Assembly (NCBI GenBank): GCA_041306075.1
Contig: JBFYKH010000007.1
Location: forward strand, 1 to 64,000
Length of the DNA: 64,000 nt
Source of the DNA: JAHIYG01 sp041306075
GTDB lineage: Archaea > Altiarchaeota > Altiarchaeia > IMC4 > SCGC-AAA252-I15
Direction: 5' to 3'
Shown: piece after piece, positions 31,383 through 39,105 of the stretch
How positions within the stretch are numbered: the first letter of the stretch is position 1
Layout of the letters: each line of letters starts with the position of its first letter
Position numbers and translations under genes: made by a program
The notes under the pieces: generated by a model
Told to the model about the DNA's origin: nothing
Seen by the model: only the letters and a program-made list of their open reading frames with translations
The model's database searches: none

Positions 31383-33402
31383 GGCATTTGTCGCGCTCGT
31401 CCTGGTTTCGGCGCTAGCATTCGCACTGGTCTCGGCGCAGAGCGACCGGGCAAGGCAGGGCACGTCCTGGATGAAAGAGCTCCTCCGCTCGCCCATGGAG
31501 ATAATGGCGAAAACGTACATCGAGCACACGCTGGGCTCCGTGGTCCAGGCATTGACCAACAACCCCACATTCTACTGCATTCCGGGGGACCCCACCTGCG
31601 CCGTCACCCCTGCGGGCATAGACCTGCTCATGAACAAGTGGATACACCTCCTCGTGCCTTTCTACATCGTCGCGATGCTGTTCACGGCCCTCTTCTTCCT
31701 CCTGAAGGCCGGCACGCCCCGCGGGCGGGCCAGGGCCAGGAGCATGGCGGTGAAACTCATATTCGGCATGGCCCTCGTCGCCCTCTCCCCCGTCATATAC
31801 CAGACCCTCCTTGAGACCTCCGTGGTGCTGGTGAATTTCTTCCTCACGGGATACGCCACCGAACTGAACCTTGGGCTCATGACGGTACCCATCGACGCGC
31901 AGATATTCCCCCCGCTCGGGCAGGATGAGATAAACAACATGACGTGGGCGCTCGACAACACGGGCCTCACGATGTCGTGGATATTCATGTACGTCGCCTG
32001 CGGCACCCTCATACTCGGCAACATCGTGCTCTGGTTCAGGAACATGATGGTCTATTTCTACGGCGTCTTCTTCCCGGTGATAATGTTCCTGTACACGTTC
32101 GAGGTGACCAAGCCCCAGGGCGAGAAATGGATAAACGGCTCCCTCAAGTGGATATTCGCCCCGGTTCTGCAGGCCATGCTCCTGGCGTTCACGGTGCAGG
32201 TAGCCAACAACATAAGCATGTGGAACTTCTCGGGGACTGTCGGCTCGATCGTGCTGACGTTCCTGAGCAACTCCCTGACCGGGATGATAATACTCGCAGG
32301 CATATCGGGGTTCATCATGGGGCCTATGATAGTCGGGCAGGCCATGAGCTGGTTCGGGGACGCAGTATCGTCCGTGGGCCTCGGCACAGGCAACCAGTGG
32401 ATGGTGAGCATCGGCAACCTCCTTGCGGGCGGAGGCTCCGGATCGGTGCTCCAGGCCGAGGCGGAGTACGCCAGGGCGTCGTCTTACGAGCGCTACCGGA
32501 CCATGATGACCGACCGCAGCACGCCCGGGACCGCGACTCTCCGCCAGCCACAGGGCGCGTCGGGCCAGGCCCCGTCAATCGGCTCCCCGGGCCAACACTA
32601 CGCCGCAAGCGGCGACAGCGCGCCGTCCGGCGGCCAATCCGCAGCCGGCCGCGGCGGCATGTTCGAGTCCTCAACACCTACGGCACAGCTCAGAAGCGCT
32701 TTGTCGTACGCCCCGGCCAGTGATGCTGGCGCCGGACAGTCGACGGGGGCGCCCGGCAACGAGTCTGCTGGCAGCCAACAGGACACATACTCCGGGACCC
32801 TGAGCGGCACCCAGACCGGCTCCCAGCCGCGCCAGCATCAGTCCTACTCGGGCAGCCCGTCCTCAGAGGATAGAGCAGCTAGTGGCTTCAGCCCGGAGGA
32901 GCTGAAGGGGGAGCTTGACCAGAGTTCAGCCAATGACGGCGGCACCCGCTCGGGAGCCGACGCAGCCGGGGATTCATATGCGGCATCCTCGTTCGGGGCG
33001 CTGATAAACGACGAGCTTAAGAAGGAAAAAACGTCCGAGACGATGAGGGCCCTGGCCACAGGAAAGCCCGGTATCAGCGTGCCCCGGGGGGAGGAAGTGG
33101 AGGTGCGCACGGGCTCGGCAGGGGGCATACCGTCAATCAGGACGCCGAGGACGCCGACAGCAGGCTCAAGGGGCATGGGCGCGCAGCCTACGGAGGATGA
33201 GGAGATGGCCAGGCTCGCAGGCATAGCGGCCGACAAGGAGCGGGAGCTGACCGGCCGGCAAATCGAACAGAAGCAGAAGATGGAGGGGATGCAGGCCGAC
33301 CAGGTGCAGAGGGACGCCGGCAGAAGGCAGGCGGAAACGGACGGCAAAGCCGCTGAGAAGAAGGAGGCTGCGAAGCGCAGGAACGTGGACCGCGAGCGAT
33401 GA
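31372..33402 (+). CDS. Second VirB6-like membrane protein
   Basis: 676 residues from a GTG preceded by GGGGAGGGG. A signal peptide (ending LVSAQS) is followed by about six or seven membrane segments to residue 345. The pieces KAGTPRGRARARSMAVKLIF and FFPVIMFLYTFEVTKPQGE with LKWIFAPVLQAMLLAFTV align by eye with the giant protein at 25527, so the two are paralogues. The C-terminal 320 residues are Ser/Gly/Gln-rich, then charged coiled coil (EKKEAAKRRNVDRER). Overlaps genes on both sides (11 and 4 bases). Likely forms the translocation channel with the giant paralogue. Confidence 0.65.
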   Translation: MKAKAFVALVLVSALAFALVSAQSDRARQGTSWMKELLRSPMEIMAKTYIEHTLGSVVQALTNNPTFYCIPGDPTCAVTPAGIDLLMNKWIHLLVPFYIVAMLFTALFFLLKAGTPRGRARARSMAVKLIFGMALVALSPVIYQTLLETSVVLVNFFLTGYATELNLGLMTVPIDAQIFPPLGQDEINNMTWALDNTGLTMSWIFMYVACGTLILGNIVLWFRNMMVYFYGVFFPVIMFLYTFEVTKPQGEKWINGSLKWIFAPVLQAMLLAFTVQVANNISMWNFSGTVGSIVLTFLSNSLTGMIILAGISGFIMGPMIVGQAMSWFGDAVSSVGLGTGNQWMVSIGNLLAGGGSGSVLQAEAEYARASSYERYRTMMTDRSTPGTATLRQPQGASGQAPSIGSPGQHYAASGDSAPSGGQSAAGRGGMFESSTPTAQLRSALSYAPASDAGAGQSTGAPGNESAGSQQDTYSGTLSGTQTGSQPRQHQSYSGSPSSEDRAASGFSPEELKGELDQSSANDGGTRSGADAAGDSYAASSFGALINDELKKEKTSETMRALATGKPGISVPRGEEVEVRTGSAGGIPSIRTPRTPTAGSRGMGAQPTEDEEMARLAGIAADKERELTGRQIEQKQKMEGMQADQVQRDAGRRQAETDGKAAEKKEAAKRRNVDRER

Positions 33403-34403
33403 AAGACGACAAGGGCGGGCGCAGGCTCCAAGAGGAGATAGAGAAGACCGACCAGGAGCTGAGGAAGCTCGACGATAAGGCGGAGGAGCGGGAGGGGAGG
33501 AAGCTCGCCGTCGAGGAGGACCTGCAGACCAAGTCCAGGATACTCAAGCGGAAGCTGATGGAACCCGCCCAGGCATCGGGCGCGGCTCCCGGGAAGAAGT
33601 CCGAGGAAAAGCCCCTCAGGGCCGAATCCCCGGAGACCCTGCTCAAGGAAGCCGTCCTGCGCCACCAGAACTCCCGGCTGGAAGAAAGGCGCGGAAGACG
33701 CGCCCAAATGACGACCGACGCCAGGGCTAGGATGCGCATAACGTTGGGGGTGGAGTCCGCCATCAACGAATCCATGGAACGCGACCTCCGCGGCCTGGAG
33801 GAAACGTCCGACGGCCGTCTGAAGCGTATACGGGAGCTGAGCGCCAGACGCGCGGGCGGTGGCGGTTCAGCCCAGGAATCGGCCGAGCTGAGGCGCCTGG
33901 AGGACAATGAGGCCGACAGATACTACCTCAGGGAGCGTCTCCTCAGCCGCATCCGCCTAGAAGAGCTCGGGGAATACGGCTGGGTGAGGCCGATAGGGGA
34001 CGGGATGCTCGGCATCAAGCCGTACACCGTCCTGACGCAGTACGACCGGCTGAGCCCGTCGAACAAGCGGGGCGTGAGGTGGCAGTCGGACTCCCTGATG
34101 ATGCGATTCCAGAACGCAATCGTCGGCCACTATGCGCCGAAGAAGGCTTCGTTCTCCTGGCTTCACGAGAAGACCCTCAAGGGCTTCGAGACCCAGTTCG
34201 ACGACATAAACGAGGAGATATACTCCGACAAGAAGTGGGCGGAGACGGTGCGCAAGGGACAGGCGCGGCTGGAGGACATGGAGGAGGAGCTTAGGGGATA
34301 CGACAATTTCACCGTCGAGGAGGAGCGGAAGATAAAGAAGCTCTTCAGCGACTACATGAAGAAGCAGGTGGAATTGGGCAAGGAGATAGAATACAATCCC
34401 TGA
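33399..34403 (+). CDS. Coiled-coil protein of the T4SS-like locus
   Basis: 334 soluble residues. Residues 1-60 and 100-190 are charged heptad-rich coiled coil (EIEKTDQELRKLDDKAEERE, RRLEDNEADRYYLRERLLSR). A compact middle region (EYGWVRPIGDGMLGIKPYTV, SFSWLHEKTLKGFETQFDDI) and a final helix follow. The start overlaps the preceding stop (ATGA). The position suggests a cytosolic stalk or linker between the channel proteins and the ATPase. No known family is recognised. A TATA box follows it. Confidence 0.55.
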   Translation: MKDDKGGRRLQEEIEKTDQELRKLDDKAEEREGRKLAVEEDLQTKSRILKRKLMEPAQASGAAPGKKSEEKPLRAESPETLLKEAVLRHQNSRLEERRGRRAQMTTDARARMRITLGVESAINESMERDLRGLEETSDGRLKRIRELSARRAGGGGSAQESAELRRLEDNEADRYYLRERLLSRIRLEELGEYGWVRPIGDGMLGIKPYTVLTQYDRLSPSNKRGVRWQSDSLMMRFQNAIVGHYAPKKASFSWLHEKTLKGFETQFDDINEEIYSDKKWAETVRKGQARLEDMEEELRGYDNFTVEEERKIKKLFSDYMKKQVELGKEIEYNP

Positions 34404-34441
34404 GTTATATATTCACCCAAGACTAATTTATCCCATGAGGT
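34404..34441 (+). promoter_or_regulatory. Internal promoter and SD before the VirB3/VirB4 genes
   Basis: The sequence gttatatatt (34404-34413) begins one base after the coiled-coil gene. GAGGT (34437-34441) lies six bases before the ATG at 34448. This allows the VirB3-like and VirB4 genes to be expressed independently of the channel proteins. Confidence 0.6.
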
Positions 34442-34447
34442 CGACCG

Positions 34448-35356
34448 ATGCCATACGCCATACCCGCTAACATCAGGTACGAGGAGCGGCTCGTAGGCCC
34501 GCTGACTATAAAGCAGTCGCTCTACCTCGGCGCATGCCTTATGGTCGCATGGTTCATATACCAGTCGCCGGAGCTTCCGCCGCCAACCAACGTGGTGGTC
34601 GCGCTCCTAGTGGCGGTGATAGGGATAGGTTTCGCATTCTTCAACCTGGACGTCTGGCTGACGAACTACATCACCTTCCTCGGACTCACGAAGAAGAGCT
34701 CCTGGATTTCGCCCGCGGCGAGGAAGCTGATGGGCATCAAGTCCATCCGCACGGCATCCATCTACTTCCAGGACAACAAGGTCGTGGGCGTCGTGAAGGT
34801 GAAGCCCATCAACTTCGGCGTCCTGGCGGAGCAGGACAAGGACACGGTCATCTACGGATTCCTGGAGTTCCTGAACTCCCTGAACTTCCCGGTGCAGATA
34901 GTCATGCGCAGCGTGAACCTGGACCTGGAGGACTATCTCCGCCACCTGAAACGGCGGATAGTGCAGCGCGACGACAAGGTGGCGCTCGCCTACTACGAGC
35001 ACTTCTCGGAGTACATGAGGAGCTACATAAAGGTGAACAAGATAAACGACAGGCACTTCTACGTCGTCGTCCCCGGCCAGAAGAAGAGGTCGGAGAAGGA
35101 GACGATAGACTACCTCGACACCCAGTGCAACGAGATAATGGGCCGGCTGTCGCTGTCCGGGATAGTCTCGGAGCGGATGAACGACCGGCAGCTCCTGAAC
35201 CTGTACAAGTCATATTTCACGGACAGCTTCGAGCTCTACGACAGCTACATAAGCCCCATAACCATGTACCGGAAGATGTGGAAGGAGGCGCCGAAGCCTG
35301 TCAAGGAGATGAGGGGGGGCCGGGGGGATGAGCCCCAGGGGGCGGGTGAAGTCTAA
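34448..35356 (+). CDS. PrgI/VirB3-like protein with VirB4-N-type domain
   Basis: 302 residues. Two closely spaced membrane helices (residues 20-38 and 44-66) after an IPANIRYEERLVGPLTIKQ start are the PrgI/VirB3 pattern. The soluble remainder (IRTASIYFQDNKVVGVVKVK, then DYLRHLKRRIVQRDDKVALA and FYVVVPGQKKRSEKETIDYL) resembles the N-terminal domain that usually belongs to VirB4/TraC ATPases. Splitting that domain onto the VirB3-like protein, just before the ATPase gene, is unusual; the two proteins probably act as one unit on the inner membrane. One base separates them. Confidence 0.7.
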   Translation: MPYAIPANIRYEERLVGPLTIKQSLYLGACLMVAWFIYQSPELPPPTNVVVALLVAVIGIGFAFFNLDVWLTNYITFLGLTKKSSWISPAARKLMGIKSIRTASIYFQDNKVVGVVKVKPINFGVLAEQDKDTVIYGFLEFLNSLNFPVQIVMRSVNLDLEDYLRHLKRRIVQRDDKVALAYYEHFSEYMRSYIKVNKINDRHFYVVVPGQKKRSEKETIDYLDTQCNEIMGRLSLSGIVSERMNDRQLLNLYKSYFTDSFELYDSYISPITMYRKMWKEAPKPVKEMRGGRGDEPQGAGEV

Positions 35357-35357
35357 G

Positions 35358-37631
35358 ATGGCATTCGGGTTCGGAGGGTCGAAGGCGAAGGAGAAGACCG
35401 AGGCAGAGTCGTATACGGAGTATGAGGACCGTCTCATAGAATACCTGACCTCGCCGTCCACCATCAACATCAAGCCGTCGGTGATAGAGATAAACAAGCT
35501 CCATCAGGTGATATGCGCCATCAACTATCCGCGTCTCGTGGACCCGGGCTGGCTGACCCGGCTCATAGAGATGAACCTGGACTTCGACCTTGCCATACAC
35601 ATCAGCCCCTACAAGATAGACACCACCATCAAGCTCCTCGAGGCGGAGATAAAAAAGCAGAAGACGGACCTGTATGCCCTCGAGACGGAGGGCAAGATAG
35701 TCCCGCAGGCCCTGATACAGCAGCACCAGGACACGATGGCGCTCCTGCAGCTCGTCCAGGAAGGCACGGAGAAGATGTTCGACATGTCGCTCTACCTAGA
35801 TGCCAAGGCATTCAACAAGGAGGACATGGAGCGGATAAGCAAGCAGATAAGGGACACCATGAACAGCATCATGATAATCCCGAAGATACCCTCGTACCAG
35901 ATGTACAAGGCCCTTCGGAGCGTCCTGCCGCTCGGCGTCGACGAGCTGCAGGTGACGAGGAACATCACAAGCTCAGCCGCGGCCGCCTGCTTCCCGTTCG
36001 CCATCACTTCGCTTGAGCAGCACGCGACCGGCATCCTAATAGGGTTCAACGAATACAACAGCATCCCCATCATAATCGACCCGTTCCAGCTGTCCAACCC
36101 CAACATACTGGTGCTCGGCACCTCGGGCGGCGGGAAGAGCTACTCGATAAAGCTGATACTCATGAGGGAGTTCATGGAGGGCGTCTCCATCAACATCATC
36201 GACCCGCAGGCGGAGTACACGGACCTTGTGAGGACCTTCAACGGCGAGATAATCAGGATAGCCCCGGACTCGGACAGCGTCATCAACCCGTTCGACCTGA
36301 TGGACCAGACGTTCGACGAGAAGAAGCTATCCCTCCTCGCATTCTTCAGGTGCCTCCTCGGGGAGCTCACGGAGCCGCAGAGGGCGATACTAGACGAGAC
36401 CATAGACCGCACATACGAGGAGAAGGGCATAAACAAGGACTCCAAGACCTGGAGCCGCCAGCCGCCCCTCCTCGAGGACCTGTACAACGAGGTGCTCCCG
36501 CTCACGAAGTCCCAGAAGGAGATAATCTACGGCCCCGCGATGGCCATCGTGAACCGCCTCAAGAGCTACGTCTTCGGGCCGATGAGGTTCCTGAACCAGC
36601 ACACGAGGATAAACATCTCCAACCGGATGATAAGCTTCGACATCAAGGACTCGCCCGACATCGGCAAGGGCACCATCATGTTCCTGCTCCTCGAGTACGT
36701 GTACACCCAGATGAAGAAGTCGAAGACCAGGAAGATACTCGTCATCGACGAGGCCTGGACGGTCCTTTCGGCAGGCGAGCAGGCCGAGTACGTGCTCCGT
36801 CTCGTCAAGACGTGCAGGAAGTTCAACCTGGCGCTCATCATGATAACCCAGGACGTGGAGGACGTCCTCGTCTCCCGGGCCGGCAGGGCGGTTCTGACGA
36901 ACACGGCCACGAAGATACTCCTCAAGCAGGACACCTCCATACTTGACCAGATAGTAGAGCGCTTCAACCTCAACCAGGCGGAGCGGCGATTCCTCCAGAT
37001 TTCCACGATGGGCCGCGCCCTCCTGATAGCCGAGACCACGAGAGTCCCCATATACGTGCAGGCGTCCCCGGAGGAGCATAGGATAATAACGACCCGTCCC
37101 GACGAGCTCATAAACCGCCGGGAGGTGAAGCGTCCGGAGGGGGAGGACCTGGTTAAGGAGTTCGACATAAACAAGGTCGTCCAGCGGAAGGAGGACCTGG
37201 ACGACGACCAGATACAGGCGCTCGGGCAGAGGGACTTCGGAGAGGTGCGCGTCAAGAACCTGAGCGGCGAGTCGGAGCTGTACCTGATAAAGAACGAGAC
37301 CGAGGACACGGACGAGCACTTCGTCATGCAGCAGCTGATATTCAACGAGGTCAGGAGGTACACAGACAAGGTCCTGATACACCACACCCGGCTGCCCGAC
37401 ATCACGTTCGAGACCCGCACCGGCAAGATGGTCGCAATCGAGATCGAGGCGGACGTGGGCCTCAAGAAGGGCATAGACAACATGCAGGACAAGCTCCCGC
37501 TGATGCAGAAGTACGACGACTACTTCTACGTGGTCTCCAACCCGGCGCTTAAGAGGGACTACGGCAGCAAGTTCGGGGACATGCTGGCGCGGGAGGAGGT
37601 CCAGCAGAGGATTGCGACCTATTTCGTGTGA
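35358..37631 (+). CDS. VirB4/TraC-like ATPase with nuclease-like C-terminus
   Basis: 757 residues. Walker A GTSGGGKS is at 254-261 and Walker B KILVIDEAW has Asp464/Glu465, in the TraC/VirB4 layout (IIDPQAEYTDLVRTFNGE, LIMITQDVEDVLVS). It powers T4SS assembly or DNA movement. Residues about 655-757 look like an added PD-(D/E)xK domain: a helix (EHFVMQQLIFNEVRRYTDK), LPDITFE with Asp681, VAIEIEAD with Glu695/Glu697, Lys712, then YDDYFYVVSN. The canonical ExK is ExE, so catalysis is uncertain. GGGTGA ten bases before the ATG at 35358 decides against the earlier ATG at 35328, which overlaps the VirB3-like gene. Confidence 0.8.
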   Translation: MAFGFGGSKAKEKTEAESYTEYEDRLIEYLTSPSTINIKPSVIEINKLHQVICAINYPRLVDPGWLTRLIEMNLDFDLAIHISPYKIDTTIKLLEAEIKKQKTDLYALETEGKIVPQALIQQHQDTMALLQLVQEGTEKMFDMSLYLDAKAFNKEDMERISKQIRDTMNSIMIIPKIPSYQMYKALRSVLPLGVDELQVTRNITSSAAAACFPFAITSLEQHATGILIGFNEYNSIPIIIDPFQLSNPNILVLGTSGGGKSYSIKLILMREFMEGVSINIIDPQAEYTDLVRTFNGEIIRIAPDSDSVINPFDLMDQTFDEKKLSLLAFFRCLLGELTEPQRAILDETIDRTYEEKGINKDSKTWSRQPPLLEDLYNEVLPLTKSQKEIIYGPAMAIVNRLKSYVFGPMRFLNQHTRINISNRMISFDIKDSPDIGKGTIMFLLLEYVYTQMKKSKTRKILVIDEAWTVLSAGEQAEYVLRLVKTCRKFNLALIMITQDVEDVLVSRAGRAVLTNTATKILLKQDTSILDQIVERFNLNQAERRFLQISTMGRALLIAETTRVPIYVQASPEEHRIITTRPDELINRREVKRPEGEDLVKEFDINKVVQRKEDLDDDQIQALGQRDFGEVRVKNLSGESELYLIKNETEDTDEHFVMQQLIFNEVRRYTDKVLIHHTRLPDITFETRTGKMVAIEIEADVGLKKGIDNMQDKLPLMQKYDDYFYVVSNPALKRDYGSKFGDMLAREEVQQRIATYFV

Positions 37632-37641
37632 TGACCGTAGG

Positions 37642-37649
37642 CTTTTTAA
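37642..37649 (+). promoter_or_regulatory. TATA-like box for the distal T4SS genes
   Basis: The sequence ctttttaa is centred 26 bases before the ATG at 37672, leaderless spacing. Confidence 0.5.
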
Positions 37650-37671
37650 CGCCTGCTGCAATAACTAACTG

Positions 37672-37827
37672 ATGGTGCCAATCACCAGGGACAACCGCTT
37701 GTGCACGCACCGTGTCGGCAACAAATGCGGAAACCAGAAGGTCGGAAACGCCCCTGTCGTGAACGACAGCCTCCAGTCCAGGTGGTACTGCAGCAACTGT
37801 CCCTACTACTTCAAGGCGTCAGGCTGA
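37672..37827 (+). CDS. 51-residue zinc-binding-like protein
   Basis: A short ORF, MVPITRDNRLCTHRVGNKCG, then a polar stretch and a C-terminal WYCSNCPYYF. Cys11, His13, Cys19 and the CxxC near the end make a plausible zinc site. The TATA box at 37642 is at leaderless distance, and pilin 2 starts three bases after its stop, so it is expressed with the pilins. It could be a chaperone or regulator for pilin assembly; no family recognised. Confidence 0.6.
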   Translation: MVPITRDNRLCTHRVGNKCGNQKVGNAPVVNDSLQSRWYCSNCPYYFKASG

Positions 37828-37830
37828 AAC

Positions 37831-38148
37831 ATGGCCCCCATAAGCGTCATGCTTGCGCGCCATGCAGCAGCCTTCATGCTGGCGTTCGCCCTGGCGGGGT
37901 TCGCCCAGGCCCAGTGCTACGAGCCCTTGGGCTCCGACCTGATGAAACCCGTAAAGAATATCATAGACTTCCTGGTGGTGATAGCCTACCCCATCGGATT
38001 CTTCATGATAGTCTACATGGGGGTAAAATGGATAATCTCCGAGGGCCCCGAAGACCGGGAGAACGCCAGGCGCGGGGTCATCTACGTGATAATAGGCCTG
38101 ATACTCCTCAGGTCCGCGTTCTATCTGGTCACATACCTCCTGTGCTAG
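37831..38148 (+). CDS. VirB2-like pilin 2
   Basis: 105 residues with a signal peptide ending GFAQAQ (about residue 28), then two membrane helices around the loop SEGPEDRENARRG: FLVVIAYPIGFFMIVYMGVK and YVIIGLILLRSAFYLVTYLL. A Cys stands right after the signal cleavage site and another at the C-terminus; these could form a disulphide. Shares the GVKW...R..A+.G.IY..IGL pattern with pilin 3. Translated from a start three bases after the small zinc protein. Confidence 0.7.
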   Translation: MAPISVMLARHAAAFMLAFALAGFAQAQCYEPLGSDLMKPVKNIIDFLVVIAYPIGFFMIVYMGVKWIISEGPEDRENARRGVIYVIIGLILLRSAFYLVTYLLC

Positions 38149-38184
38149 GCTCGGATTAATAAGCATAAAGGCGTATTTGCTACC

Positions 38185-38508
38185 ATGGCATCGCCAAGGT
38201 TAATCCTAGCGGCCGTCCTGATAGTCTCTCTCCTGTCGATGGCGGCTTCCGCTCAGACCCCTCTCAGCTGGGTCGTCGGCCTGAAGAGGGTGGCGTTCGC
38301 GCTCGGGTGGATAATGATGGTCTTCATGGGCGTTAAATGGATTGTCGCGGACAGCGCCAATGAGAGGGCGGAGGCGAAGAAGGGGATGATATACATCGTC
38401 ATCGGCCTCCTGATCGTGGCGAGCGTTTCAAGCCTGCTCCAGATGTACTGCGACGTGGTCGCCTCGTCCGGGGTGGCGGGCTTCACCTGCACGGCGGGGT
38501 CCTACTAG
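38185..38508 (+). CDS. VirB2-like pilin 3
   Basis: 107 residues. A signal peptide (ending MAASAQ) is followed by two membrane helices, VAFALGWIMMVFMGVKWIV and MIYIVIGLLIVASVSSLLQM, joined by ADSANERAEAKKG. It is the closest relative of pilin 2 in the window. A TATA-like attaataag (38154-38162) lies about 27 bases before the ATG, so it has its own leaderless promoter. A Cys pair (CDVVASSGVAGFTC) follows the second helix. Three pilin genes under different promoters suggest major and minor subunits. Confidence 0.7.
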   Translation: MASPRLILAAVLIVSLLSMAASAQTPLSWVVGLKRVAFALGWIMMVFMGVKWIVADSANERAEAKKGMIYIVIGLLIVASVSSLLQMYCDVVASSGVAGFTCTAGSY

Positions 38509-38532
38509 GGGCTCGTGCGGCCCAAGCCGCAG

Positions 38533-39105
38533 TCAGCCTTCTTTCTCCCACAGGTTCCTGAAATATGCCTCAAAGTACCTGGCAGTCTCCTCATCGCTTA
38601 TGAGCACGTCGACTTCATTGTTCCTCTCGAGGCCGAAGTAGCTGAAGTTGGTGCTTCCTAGGAGGACCTTTTTGCCGTCGACTATGATTAGCTTCGCGTG
38701 CGTCGTCGTCTCGTTGGAGTCCATCCTGACTTCTACGCCCCCCGCCCTCAGGACCTCGAAGGCGTTGTTCTCCTTAGAGTACTCGTCAGCCACCACCCTC
38801 ACGTCCACGCCCCTCTCCTTGGCGTACACGAGATCCCTCACGAGCCTGTTCTGGCGGCTCCCGGGATTCGTCTCGTAGTACTTCATCTCGAATGCCACGA
38901 TGTGCACGCTCTTCTTAGCCTCCGTTATCGCCTTATGCGCCTCCTCATAGTATCCGCGGTCGGATATGGGCACCACGACCGGCTCGCCTTCCCGTGAAGG
39001 GGAGCCGCAGGCGTAGCCTATGCCGGCGTCGCGGACCAGGGCCCCCAGGACGACTCCGACGAAGACCCCCGCCAACAAGCCCCACAGTAACGGCCGCCCC
39101 ATCAC
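38533..39105 (-). CDS. Exported phospholipase D-like protein, single HKD motif
   Basis: 190 residues. An N-terminal hydrophobic anchor (residues 5-24) precedes one PLD domain. The HKD motif is His136, Lys138, Asp143 with Gly150-Ser151 and Asn153 (THAKLIIVDGKKVLLGSTNF). One-motif PLD proteins such as Nuc dimerise and cleave DNA or phospholipids. Its start overlaps the dtdA stop (ATGA), so it is in that operon, converging on the T4SS-like locus. The predicted location outside the membrane would suit degrading extracellular DNA or lipid; the substrate is unproven. Confidence 0.8.
   Translation of the reverse strand: MMGRPLLWGLLAGVFVGVVLGALVRDAGIGYACGSPSREGEPVVVPISDRGYYEEAHKAITEAKKSVHIVAFEMKYYETNPGSRQNRLVRDLVYAKERGVDVRVVADEYSKENNAFEVLRAGGVEVRMDSNETTTHAKLIIVDGKKVLLGSTNFSYFGLERNNEVDVLISDEETARYFEAYFRNLWEKEG

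Noticed and set aside
36390..37661. 423-codon antisense frame under the VirB4 ATPase
   Set aside because: Mirror of the ATPase coding sequence; no promoter or start-site support.
25086..38508. Integrated conjugative plasmid
   Set aside because: No relaxase, coupling protein, integrase, replication gene or att repeats are seen, and base composition looks like the flanks.
38533..39105. PLD-like gene as a core T4SS component
   Set aside because: It is on the opposite strand and translationally coupled to dtdA, so proximity alone does not make it a subunit.
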